DNA of 64,000 nucleotides from Viola odorata (taxonomy: Eukaryota; Streptophyta; Magnoliopsida; Malpighiales; Violaceae). A program made the translations under genes and the position numbers. Shown piece after piece: positions 49,604-58,931 of this stretch (positions within the stretch are counted from its first letter, which is position 1; every line of letters begins with the position of its first letter). The stretch is taken from contig OY829540.1 in assembly GCA_963691705.1 (NCBI GenBank), positions 5,098,001 through 5,162,000 of the forward strand, in the 5' to 3' direction. The notes under the pieces were generated by a model. That model was given only the letters and a program-made list of their open reading frames with translations, did not search any database and was not told where the DNA came from.

Positions 49604-51217
49604 ATGGATGTCAACGAATTCAATCCTATCCATATGTTTCACAACAACCCATTTCCTATGTCAGAGCCATTTCAGGGAAATGATTCACCAGTTGAGTAGA
49701 ACCCTCGAATTGAAGAGGATGCCGAAGTAGAAGACGAAGAAGGTTTGGCCCAAGCTACGCTACATTTGGACGACATCAATGAAGATTGTACTGGGCAAAA
49801 TAAAAATCCAATACCTGACGTTGGAGTTCCAAGTTAAGTCTATTTTCAACTTCCAATATTCACTTGAAGTTGTTAAACTTTGGCTCTTTTGCAATGATGT
49901 TGTGTTGTGATAATTGTAGGTGCAAAACTGAAAAGAAAAGAGCTCTGTCATGAGGACAGAATCACAACCTACAGTATGCTTCTTCAAAGGAGTGTGAATG
50001 GAAAGCTATGCAAGCACACAACAAGTCAGGTTGCTGAGATTTTCCAAGTTAATATTCATTAAAACCAGCGGCTGTGGAAAAGGGGAAGGGAGTCCGAGAA
50101 CCACAATGTTTCGCTTTGTAGAGTCAAAAATTGTGCCAGAAAGATGGTAGATTTTGACTTCAACAAAATTAGAGATATTCCTTTAAGGGATAGAACAACC
50201 CTTAAGTCTCTTACAACTTCCTTAGGTGTTTCGAAGTTGAAATCTGGATAATTGAGGCGCCACAGTAATACCATCAAACCAACACTAACAGAGGCAAACC
50301 GTATGCAAAGGGTTCGTCACTGTCTTTCAATAGTTGATCCAGACTTAACTCCAGCTGGAAACAGTTTCTCTAACATGCAAAATGTGGTCCACATTAATGA
50401 GAAATGGTTTCAAACGACAAGGAAGGTGCAGATGTACTACCTACTGGCTGATGAAGATGAACCCGTAAGAATTATTAAGAGTACCAATTTTATTCCTAAA
50501 ATTATGTTCCTTGCAGCTGTTGCTAGGCCTAGATTTGACTGTGATGGGAATTGTACTTTTGATGGTAAGATAAGAGTATTTCCATTTGTGCATGAGGTTG
50601 CTGCTATTAGGTCTAGCGCAAATAGGATTGCTGGAACATTAGAAGTGAAGCCCATTCAAAGGGTAGATAGGCAAGTGATTAGACAATACATGATTGAACA
50701 TATTTTATCAACCATTAAGGATAAATGGCTGAGGATAGCCTCATGCAGCAAATTATCATCCAGCAAGATAATGCTAAAACACATATAAGAGGATGATCTT
50801 GATTTCCTAACTGCAGTAGAGAGTGTAGGCTTGAACATTAGACTGTTGTGTCAGCCATCAATTTTTTCTGATTTAAATGTACTTGACTTAAGTTTCTTTT
50901 GAGCTATTCAATCTTTGCAAGAGAAGAAATGTGCAAATAACCTAAATCAATTAGTGGAAGTAGTGAAGAAAGCTTTTTTGGACTTCTCTAAGGTGAAGGC
51001 AAACAACATTTTGATCACTTTACAGTCATGCATGATTGAAATTATGAAAATTATGGGTTCCAATACTTACAAAACCCCTCATATAAAGAAAGAACAGTTG
51101 GTTAGGCAAGGATTGCTTCCTTCCAGCTTGTTATGTGATTCAATTCTGCTAGTAACTGCGGTTGCTAATCTACCACCATTACCTTGTAAGACATTGTGTT
51201 TTTGTGCTTTTGAGTAA
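49604..51217 (+). pseudogene. Plant mariner-like transposase pseudogene
   Basis: The start is MDVNEFNPIH at 49604, with an acidic N-terminus. After an intron-like gap (about 49836-49918) comes KLKRKELCHEDRITTYSMLLQRS...NGKLCK, the helix-turn-helix region of plant mariner transposases. The catalytic core follows: the KWF motif, MFLAAVARPRFD, and FDGKIRVFPFV. The conserved first catalytic Asp before EKWF is Asn here (HINEKWF, codon 50396-50398). Stops occur at 49697, about 50060, 50249 and about 50899, and a frame change precedes the second catalytic Asp (QQDNA, about 50757). A C-terminal block (TLQSCMIEIMKIMGSNTYKTPHIKKEQL) is preserved. The enzyme is dead. Similarity is to the Vulmar/Soymar/Osmar type. 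Confidence 0.85.
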
Positions 51218-51609
51218 ATGTAATGTTGAATGTATATTGACATTTACTTGTTTATTATTTTGCAGAAAATTGGGTGGAAGATTGCTTTATTCAATGGATG
51301 GCAGATGGATTTGGTTAGTTATTGGATATATTTAGATCTGTAGTTTGTTACTTTAGGAAGGAACTTTAGTAATTTAACTCAGGATTGAAGTATTTAGGTA
51401 GAACTCACTGTAAATTATGGAAAGTAGCACCTGTTTGCTACTGTTAGTGATGGTGAGAGATGTCACATTACTAACAGTCAATATGCAAACTGAGTATGCT
51501 CTATCTTACAAGAATTGTGCAGGATAATGGGTATTGCATTTTGTCTAACAAAATTTCCTTATAATTTATGTTGTTTTAATTTTGCAATGAGGTTTATTTT
51601 GATTGAGTG

Positions 51610-51935
51610 TTTATGTTTGTGTGTAATGCATGGAGAGTATTGGTTGGAATGAGATATTGTGTGTAAAATTGTGTGCAGTGTGGTACGAAAGTGGATTAAT
51701 AATGTGTTTATGTAAGTGTGTGATCCATGAAGAGATGGACTGAGAATGATGTGTTTGATGTTGATGTTTGTGTGTAATGCTTGGAGAGTATTGGTTTGAC
51801 TGACATATTGAGTGTAATATTATGTGCAATGAGGTAGGAAAGTTGATTAATATTGTGTTTATGTAAGTGTGTCATCTATGGAGAAATATGGTCTGTTTAT
51901 GATGTGTTTGATGTTGATGTTTGTTTGTAATGCAT
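51610..51935 (+). repeat. Tandem repeat, unit about 152 bp
   Basis: The word ATGTTTGTGTGTAATGC recurs at 51613, 51764 and (as ATGTTTGTTTGTAATGC) 51917. The sequence between is well conserved, including GGAGAGTATTGGTT and GTGTTTATGTAAGTGTGT. There are about 2.1 units. Confidence 0.85.
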
Positions 51936-52459
51936 GGCTCCTTCTGTTTTACTTCCTTGATCTCATTGTTTAGGTTTATGTATAATGCATTGGTAATTCT
52001 GTTTTGCTTCGTTCATCTCATTGTTTAGTTAGTTTTTTATGCAATGCCTTGATTTGAAATTAAAAACAGAGAGGTATAGGGGTGGCAACTTGCATTGTTT
52101 ATTTTGAATGGAATGTTGTGTGGTTTTTTCACATTATGTATGTAGTCTCTTGATAAGGGTACTGGTTGCTTTTCAGCAACATTGCACCCATTGCGTGTGG
52201 TTCATTGTGTAGTTTGTATTTTCAAAAAAAATATGCAATTGTTGGATAAGATTTGGCAAACGTGTAGGTGTGAAGAGAAATCGTAGCATGAAATGGCGAG
52301 TATTGCACCTGTCATACACTAAACAGACTTCTATTGCAACTGAGACACAAACACAGCTTTTCTCTAGCCTTTTAAGATTCCCAACCCATGCGTCGGTTCA
52401 CCATTGCGCCGCTTCTATTGCAACCATTAATTCACCACTCTCTAACCCTAATTTTCCTT

Positions 52460-52468
52460 CTATAAATA
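52460..52468 (+). promoter_or_regulatory. TATA box of the small cargo gene
   Basis: CTATAAATA lies about 90 bases before the ATG at 52552, after a pyrimidine-rich stretch. Spacing and leader look like a normal plant polymerase II promoter. Confidence 0.6.
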
Positions 52469-52551
52469 CATATCTTCTAAAGCAAATAACTCCACACCAC
52501 ACAACCATATCTTGCATAGTTCTGATTCATCTTCATTGCAGGTCTGCCGCC

Positions 52552-54455
52552 ATGGATCGTGACACCAAGATTGCACACCTCAACTTTGCTGGTCTGGTTG
52601 CAACTCATCTCCAAGATGACATTGTCCAGTTGGAGCTCAAGGTCCTCCAGACCACCCAAGACATCAACGAGCTGACAAACAGATTGGAGGCTATCAAACA
52701 GGGGATGGATGATGTCCATGAAGATGAGGACCATGAGGGACTGGCCATCACTGCGATTGATGCCTATGCTAGGTCTGTTGACCGCGCGTCGAACACGTCA
52801 AATATAGTAGTGAAATAGTTATGGAATTGGGGGTAGAAATACAACTTATCACTGTCTACAATAGCTTGTAGATGATGGTAAGAGGATCGTCCACAGAGAC
52901 CTCTAGAAAATGTAGCTCTTGGTTTGACTTCCTCGTCACTGAGTTTTGGTTGGGTGTTATCTGAAACTAAAGACAAAACAGAAAATAATGAAAACAGTTT
53001 AAAATATAAAATAGTATTGACCGAAGTCTAGGCCAAGACTGCGGGCTAGATTGGGAATGAGTCTAGTGATACGGAATTCCAGGTAAGGGCGATGGGTGAG
53101 CTTGCGTTCTTATGCATCGATCATTGACCGAAGTATTTTCATCTCTTCTTCATAGTACTGCTATAGAGGGGAGGAACTCCTTTTCCCTCCTATCTTCCCT
53201 CCTCTTCAAACTACCTGGCGGGTACTCCCTCTCCTGATAATCCTAGCCAAGGGACACCTTGCTGGTTAAAGGGTTTATCCGTTTGACTGCTGTCTTGAAT
53301 GGTTGCTCACCTCTTCAATGGTGCAGGGGAAGACAGTACCTAGGTTAAGTTCCTAGGTTGTCAGTCTGGTCTCTACCTAGATCACCTATTCTTCTAGTCT
53401 AGCTCGAGACTAGTCACCTACTTCGTCTAGCCGGCGGGTACTCCCTCTCCTTCTAACCTGGTTACAACTCTTCTCTCCTAGAGAACAAGGATGATCAAAC
53501 CTTGGCTCTAGTGAGTAAGCGATAGATTAAGTTCAAGAATAAATAAATACAAAGAAAGAGATTATGAAGAACGAAATATACCTCACGATTGCATTAAGAA
53601 CTTCAGCTCTTCACCCTTACCAAGAATGGGTTTTTAGTTACTCATACTCATGGATAAAAGATAAAGAATTTAACTTGCATAAATAAAATAAATCCGAGAT
53701 TCAAAGAATTGAATCCGGAGCAATAGTATAAAAGTGTCGAATTGGGGAAGAAGAAGAGAGAGCGGAGAGAGAGGAAAAGGGGAGGACGAGATCAGCTATA
53801 AGAAAGCTAAAACTCCTCTGTCCTTCTCCAACTCAATCTCCTAAATAATCTCCTAAATAATCTCCTAAAAGATTATTACAATTAATTGTTCTAAATATGG
53901 AAACTAAATCGCAATTAATTAAAGAGGGAGATCCCATGCGGGATTCTACATAAGATTGTCTTCCTATCCCTCTAAAATTGCTGGACAGCTGCTACGTGCC
54001 AGCTGTGAGAGTCCAACTCCAAAAATACTTCAATCGCTCCAAGCTGCAGTCTGATCGCAAAGGAGTCTTGGCCGGAGTCTAGGCCAAGACGATTCTGGTA
54101 AGCGCACTGCGTCAGATGCGAATATGTCTAGGCCAAGACCCAGGCCTAGACTCGAGTAATCAGCTTCAGCTCTAAACTTCGTGAATTCTTCTCATTCAGC
54201 CTCCAAACCAGACCTGATCAAATGTGGGAAATTAAAGGGAATATCAATAGAATTACTGTCCAAAATAACTAGAAAATGGACAATAAAACATGATGAAATG
54301 GAATGCAATCATCTGTCAATCATCTTTCTCTTGCAGTTGCTCATATGGAGCAAAAGAGAGATGTGTTTGATTTGGCACTAACTAGTGTTAGGGTTACCTC
54401 TGTAGAACTTAACAGTTTTGCGAATGCCATTCTAGGGTTACCAACTGATGAGTAG
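52552..54455 (+). pseudogene. Small helical-protein gene split by a solo LTR
   Basis: The first part, 52552-52778, starts at an ATG in a GCCGCCATGG context (MDRDTKIAHLNFAG). The second part, 54317-54455, continues in the same frame once the solo LTR and one copy of its 5-bp target site are ignored (VAHMEQKRDVFDLALTS...LGLPTDE, then TAG). The undisturbed gene would have been a single exon of 121 codons. It is charged and mostly helical, with a likely coiled coil around QLELKVLQTTQDINELTNRLEAI. I do not recognise the family. It lies inside the mariner-like element with its own TATA box, and could be element cargo or host sequence. In its present state it would end at 52818. Confidence 0.6.
52779..54311 (+). 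mobile_element. Solo LTR (1533 bp) in the small gene
   Basis: It begins TGACCGCGCG and ends ATGCAATCA. The exact 5-bp target duplication TCTGT lies on both sides (52774-52778 and 54312-54316). The phrase GTCTAGGCCAAGAC occurs three times inside. There is no coding region. The superfamily is not certain. Confidence 0.8.
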
Positions 54456-55724
54456 TTCTTTCCAGTGTTGCATGTATATGTCCTTCGTTTCCCTAAACTC
54501 TCCATCACATTACATAATGTGATGGTGTAATCAATAAAAATTTGAGTTTCTATGATGTTCTAGTATCCATCTTCTTATCTTCTTATTTTCTAATATTTGT
54601 CCAGTAACGAGCAGGGAATAAGTATACAATTTCAAAGTCAGTTTAGGGTAAAGTAATCCAAACCAAAAGGAGCAACAACGAGCTGACCATGAACAGAGCA
54701 AACATCATATTTTAGCAATCCAGTTAAATCAATCCAGATAAACAACCTCAATCCAGTTAAAGATCAATTAATGCCAAAACAATGAGACAACAAAATGAAT
54801 TTAATAAACAGGGCAAACATGAGTCTATTTCCAGTCAAAAACAGACATGCACTCTAAAAATTCATGTCGGTTTAAGATTAACTAAGATCAACACAATGAA
54901 GCAAGAACATGAAATAAATAAACAGGGCAAACAACATATCTTTTCAAGTCAAAGTTAGGAGATCAATATACGAATTCAGGCCAGTCATAAAAAAATTAAT
55001 CCAAACACAATGGAGGAAGAACATGAAATGAACAAACAGACCAAAAGCATAATATTTCTTCTTCAAATCCGGTAAGAATTAAACAATTTTAATATAGATG
55101 GAGTTAGATTAATCCCAACACAGGAAATCAATAAGCAGAACATGCAACTGCATCTTCTCAGTTAAATTCAGGCAAGCATAGTAACAGAGCACAGAGAATT
55201 TCCAACTTCGTTGACTCATATTAGTCCAAAACAAAGGCATTTATGCACAAAGTAACATTACGTTCAAATGACTGAGCCATGAATTCCTAAAACAAGCAAG
55301 TTATCCACCCATTGATAAATCCATTCCATCATAGAGTAAGGATGAACAACATAAGAGTATAGAGTTTGGGGATCAAACATTCAAAGTGGAGACTGTTAAG
55401 TAATTGTAACCACGCATGAACCATTGTATATTCCAAACACAAACAAATAAACACAACCGAATCAGTACTAGGCTTAATCAAAAATTCTGATAAATAGAAA
55501 TCACTTGTCATTACCACAGGCCCAAAATAACCACTACTGTGGTTGGAATTTACAAAGATCTTATTTACAACCTTAATAACAGAACCCCAGATTGTATCTT
55601 TACAAGCTTTCAGTTTACAACCACATCAACTAATGTTCATCAACAACGCAAAATCACTACATCTAAGGCTTCATCAATAGAAAGAGGGAAGTAAGAGACG
55701 CAACATTTCAATGAAGTAAGGTTC
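54456..55724. other. Non-coding part of the mariner-like element
   Basis: This stretch is AT-rich with no domain or splice-consistent exon on either strand. Irregular repeats of words such as AACAGGGCAAACA and ATCAATCCA occur at 54660-55120. Confidence 0.5.
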
Positions 55725-56081
55725 CTAGGTTGGATCAGTCAAAGTAAACATACCTGCAATTGGGAGCTTGTTGAGGTCGAAATCTCTTTCCCCTTTATAC
55801 TTGGCTGCCAACAACCTCTCCTCAACAAATGGTTCGTTCAAGTCAAAATCATGAATAACCTTCTTACGTGTTGTACGCTGCCTTGACTTCAAACCCCTGA
55901 AATCAACAATTGCTTCAATAGTTGCATTTGTCTCGTCGCCGGAGTCCTCCACAATCTGATCAGCATCATCGATGGCCTCTCCACCGTCTCCAATGGAATC
56001 TGGAACTACCATGTTCATGGAATCATCAAACTGAGCTATAGATTTCAACTGAGAATCCTCCCAAAATTTGATGCTTTCCAT
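55725..56081 (-). CDS. Acidic protein with DLN (EAR-like) motifs, unrecognised
   Basis: From the ATG at 56081 (MESIKFWEDSQL) the frame gives 118 residues; it stays open upstream to 56291. The middle is acidic (DGGEAIDDADQIVEDSGDE), followed by a basic patch (RQRTTRKK). Two similar units follow, DFDLNEPFVEE and DFDLNKLP. DLNxxP is the plant EAR repressor motif that binds TOPLESS co-repressors. A strong splice donor, CAG|GTATGT, lies at the end of the second unit (about 55753), so the frame may continue in an exon I could not find. It lies just inside the right end of the mariner-like element, pointing inwards. Its function is unknown. Confidence 0.4.
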   Translation of the reverse strand: MESIKFWEDSQLKSIAQFDDSMNMVVPDSIGDGGEAIDDADQIVEDSGDETNATIEAIVDFRGLKSRQRTTRKKVIHDFDLNEPFVEERLLAAKYKGERDFDLNKLPIAGMFTLTDPT

Positions 56082-56441
56082 GACCCAATTGGGTAAGGCG
56101 TGAAGAACCCTAATTTGAAAGGGAGGGGACGAAGAAATGGTGGCTGAACTCGGACTGGAAATTGAATTGAAATACTCGGAATATATATGAGGTCGACAAT
56201 GATTGACGCTCCAAATTTCCATTTCCCACTCAAAATTATTTTCAATTTCCCTCCGAAATTTCGGATGAAATTTGAAAACTTTGGCTTGCAATCGCGTGAG
56301 GGAGAGACGAGAGAGAGCGAGGGTTAAATGGTCAGAAATCGGAAAAAGAATGGTTGGAAAGAAAGAACGACATATATTGCCGACCGCGAAAGAATGTTTG
56401 AAACGATAAACTTTCGCGACCGGAGAGAGTACTACTTTATT

Positions 56442-57461
56442 TAGGGCTGCTCATCGGACGGTATCGGTAGATACCGTCCGAAATAATTCGGTATTCGGCA
56501 TACCAAATTTCTAAAAAATTCTACCGTACTGTACCGAATTGTACCGAAATACCGAATTCAATTCGGTACGGTATTTCGGTATACCGAAAATACCGATATT
56601 AAATCAACCAAACACACAAATCTCATTAAATCAACCAAAGTGGCCGAAAATTAAAGGCTATCCAATCCAATAATTTCAACCTCTCTATCTCCCTCTTCAA
56701 TGCTTCTTGATGTGCTGCATATATCACAAATCAGCCACAATCACAAAACCCAGCCACCACATCGCCATCACCCACCCAATGCAAACCAACATCAAACCAA
56801 GAGAAAAGGAGAAGAAAAGGAGAGAAAAGGAGAAAAGGAGATGGTGTTGCAGGTGCAGATCGGGACTGTGATGGGCAGATCGGGACTGTGATGGGCAGAT
56901 CGGGAGTGAGATGGTGTTGCAGGTGCTGGTCGGCGATGGGCAGATCGGGACTGTGATGGGCAGATCGGGAGTGTGATGGGGAGAGGATGGATGAAATTGA
57001 TGGATTGGATACAAACCAATTTTAGATTGAAAATTAAAGAAGATCGGGAATATTTGGAAATTGGAAGAGTGGCGGCTTGGGTTTGGAAATTAGAAGAGCT
57101 TGGGTTTGGAAATTGGAAGTGGAATGAAATTGGAAGAGTGGCGGCTTAGGTTTGGAAATTGGAAGAGTGGAATTTTAGATTGGAGATTTAATAAAGATCA
57201 GGGATGTTTGGAATTTGGAGAGGGAGTAAAAATGGGCCGGCCCAGCCCACCCAAGCCCCAAGCCCATGTTCCCTTTCAAAAATGCGGTATTTCGGTAATA
57301 CCGAACCAACAAAAATACCGACCGTACCGTACCGAAATTTATTTCGGTACGGTACGGTAATACCGAAATACCGAATTTTTTTTAAAAATACCGTCCGAAT
57401 TTGCGTTCGGACGGTATGGTAATTCGGTATTCGGTATTCGGTATTTCAGTGTGCAGCCCTA
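56442..57461. mobile_element. hAT-type non-autonomous element
   Basis: The ends TAGGGCTGCTCA and TGTGCAGCCCTA are inverted repeats. The exact 8-bp target duplication ACTTTATT flanks them (56434-56441 and 57462-57469). Both subterminal regions are packed with CGGTATTTCGGTA/TACCGAAATACCG words in opposite orientation. The middle holds a 20-bp tandem repeat (GATCGGGACTGTGATGGGCA, about 56860-56980). No transposase is present. It inserted three bases beyond the right TA site of the mariner-like element. Confidence 0.88.
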
Positions 57462-57488
57462 ACTTTATTGATTGATATATCTCAACTA

Positions 57489-57722
57489 CTCCCTCCTTCC
57501 CCAAAAGAATGACATTTACTATTCAGGCACGCATCTCAAGACGACCGAATGACTCACTATTTGAGACAATTTTACTCCTAATTTTTTTCTCGAAAATACG
57601 TTAAGGATTAGCGTACGTTCGAAAAAAGTACCGAATTTTTTGGGATCAAATAGTGAGTTATTCGGCCGCCTTAAGATACGTGCCGAAATAGTAAACGTCG
57701 TTTTTTTGGGGGAAGGAGGGAG
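57489..57722 (+). mobile_element. Stowaway MITE upstream of the mTERF gene
   Basis: This 234-bp element starts CTCCCTCCTT and ends AAGGAGGGAG, flanked by TA. The inner GAATGACTCACTATTTGA and TCAAATAGTGAGTTATTC are inverted. It belongs to the same family as the copy in expansin intron 2. It lies about 150 bases before the mTERF start codon, in its promoter. Confidence 0.9.
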
Positions 57723-57871
57723 TATGTAATAAAACCATTCATTTTCTTTTAAACTTTTCAATAAACCGGAAAAAAATGTGAAAAAGAGGGAATATCCTAG
57801 TGATGTGGCCAAAAGGGCGGGATATCAGATTCAGAACTAACACCTGGCCCTAACAACTTCCTCTATCCACA

Positions 57872-58931
57872 ATGCTCACCGCCACCGCCACCAAACTCCT
57901 CCTCTCTAAACCAATCAATACCCTCCCCGCCGCTAGGGATGGCAATTGGGCGAGTATGGAGCGGGTAAGCACTATCCATACCCACACTCGCAAATTTGCG
58001 GGTAATCCATATCCGCACCCGCATCCATATGGAGCGGGTAAAAGAAGACCCACATCCATACCCGTATTTTGCGGGTGCGGGTATATCCATACCCGCAAAA
58101 TACCCACAATTGCGGGTATTGGGCGGATATCCATATCCGCAGGTGGAATTGTCATCCCTACCCGCCGCAGACTCCGGCCTCCTCTTCCGTGAAATGCTCA
58201 TCTACCTTTCCGACCTCAACATCAACACCCACAAAGCCCTCACACTCAACCCCAATCTCCGCTCCACTCCTCTCTCCTCCCTCGTCTCCATCGAAGAAAC
58301 CCTCTATTCTTTCGGCCTCCGTCGCTCCTCCCTCAGCCGCATCCTCGATATGCATCCTTCCCTCCTCACTTCCGATCGCCACCTCCATTTCTACCCGGTT
58401 CTCGACTTCCTCCTCCACGAGGTTGTCATCCCTTTCCCTCGAATCTCCAAGTGCCTCTATCGCTGTCCCCGAATTCTCGTTTCCAGTGTCCCTAACCAGC
58501 TCCGCCCTGCCTTGGGTTTCCTTCGCAGCATCGGACTTGTGGGACCCAGTTCGATCGATGCGCATACCAGTTTATTGCTTGTGTATAATGTGGAATTTAC
58601 TCTGATGAACAAGATTGAGTATTTGGTGGGTCTGGGTTTTGAGTTTGATGAAGTAAAGGAGATGGTGGTCCGGTCGCCAGGGCTTTTGACCCTCAGTATT
58701 GACAGGAATTTGGTACCGAAAACTGAGTATTTTGTGAAGGAAATGAAAGGAGATTTGAAGGAATTGAAGAGGTTCCCGCAGTATTTTTCGTTTAGTTTGG
58801 AGAGGAAGATAAGGCCCAGGCATAGAATGTTGGAGGAGTATGGGTTGAAGCTACCCTTGTCAAAGATGTTGAAGTTTAGTGATGGGGAGTTCAATGCAAG
58901 ATTGGTTGACATGCTATCTAAGAATAGCTGA
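57872..58931 (+). CDS. mTERF-family organelle protein with a MITE in its N-terminus
   Basis: The ATG at 57872 opens a typical organelle targeting sequence ([21 protein letters not shown]). The mature part starts at about 58169 and runs to the TGA ending at 58931. mTERF repeats are visible as helix pairs with the LxxxPxLL pattern: MHPSLL, RCPRIL, RSPGLL and RFPQYF. mTERF proteins bind nucleic acid in plastids or mitochondria and affect transcription or splicing there. A 227-bp hAT MITE plus its 8-bp duplication sits between targeting and mature parts and shifts the frame by one. Removing 57965-58142 as a GT-AG intron would join 57872-57964 to 58143-58931 in frame, giving 293 residues. The alternative is a downstream start that lacks the targeting peptide. 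Confidence 0.8.
57934..58160. mobile_element. hAT MITE inside the mTERF coding sequence
   Basis: The ends TAGGGATGGCAAT and ATTGTCATCCCTA are inverted repeats. The exact 8-bp target duplication CCCGCCGC flanks them (57926-57933 and 58161-58168). The interior is made of GCGGGTA/TACCCGC words in opposite orientation, able to fold back. Confidence 0.93.

Larger units (their letters stand above)
45966..56429 (+). mobile_element. Mariner-like element with nested insertions
   Basis: TA flanks both ends (45964-45965 and 56430-56431). The left end CTCCCATCGGTCGCGG and the inverted right end CTCTCTCCGGTCGCGA match at 23 of the first 30 positions, including a shared TCGTTTC at positions 24-30. The + strand holds a decayed plant mariner transposase (49604-51217). 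Two solo LTRs are nested inside (46281-49532 and 52779-54311). Without them the element is about 5.7 kb, plausible for a plant mariner-like element. It also contains a small + strand gene (52552-54455) and a - strand ORF (55725-56081). That the two ends belong to one element is inferred from the end match and the TA sites. Confidence 0.65.

Noticed and set aside
52771..54340. Intron between the two parts of the small helical gene
   Set aside because: AG|GTCTG and TTGCAG|TTGC look like splice sites, but joining them gives the wrong frame. The exact TCTGT duplication with TG...CA ends explains the interruption better.
58158..58565. Acidic 135-codon minus frame over the mTERF gene
   Set aside because: It mirrors the GC-rich mTERF coding sequence and shows no independent motif.
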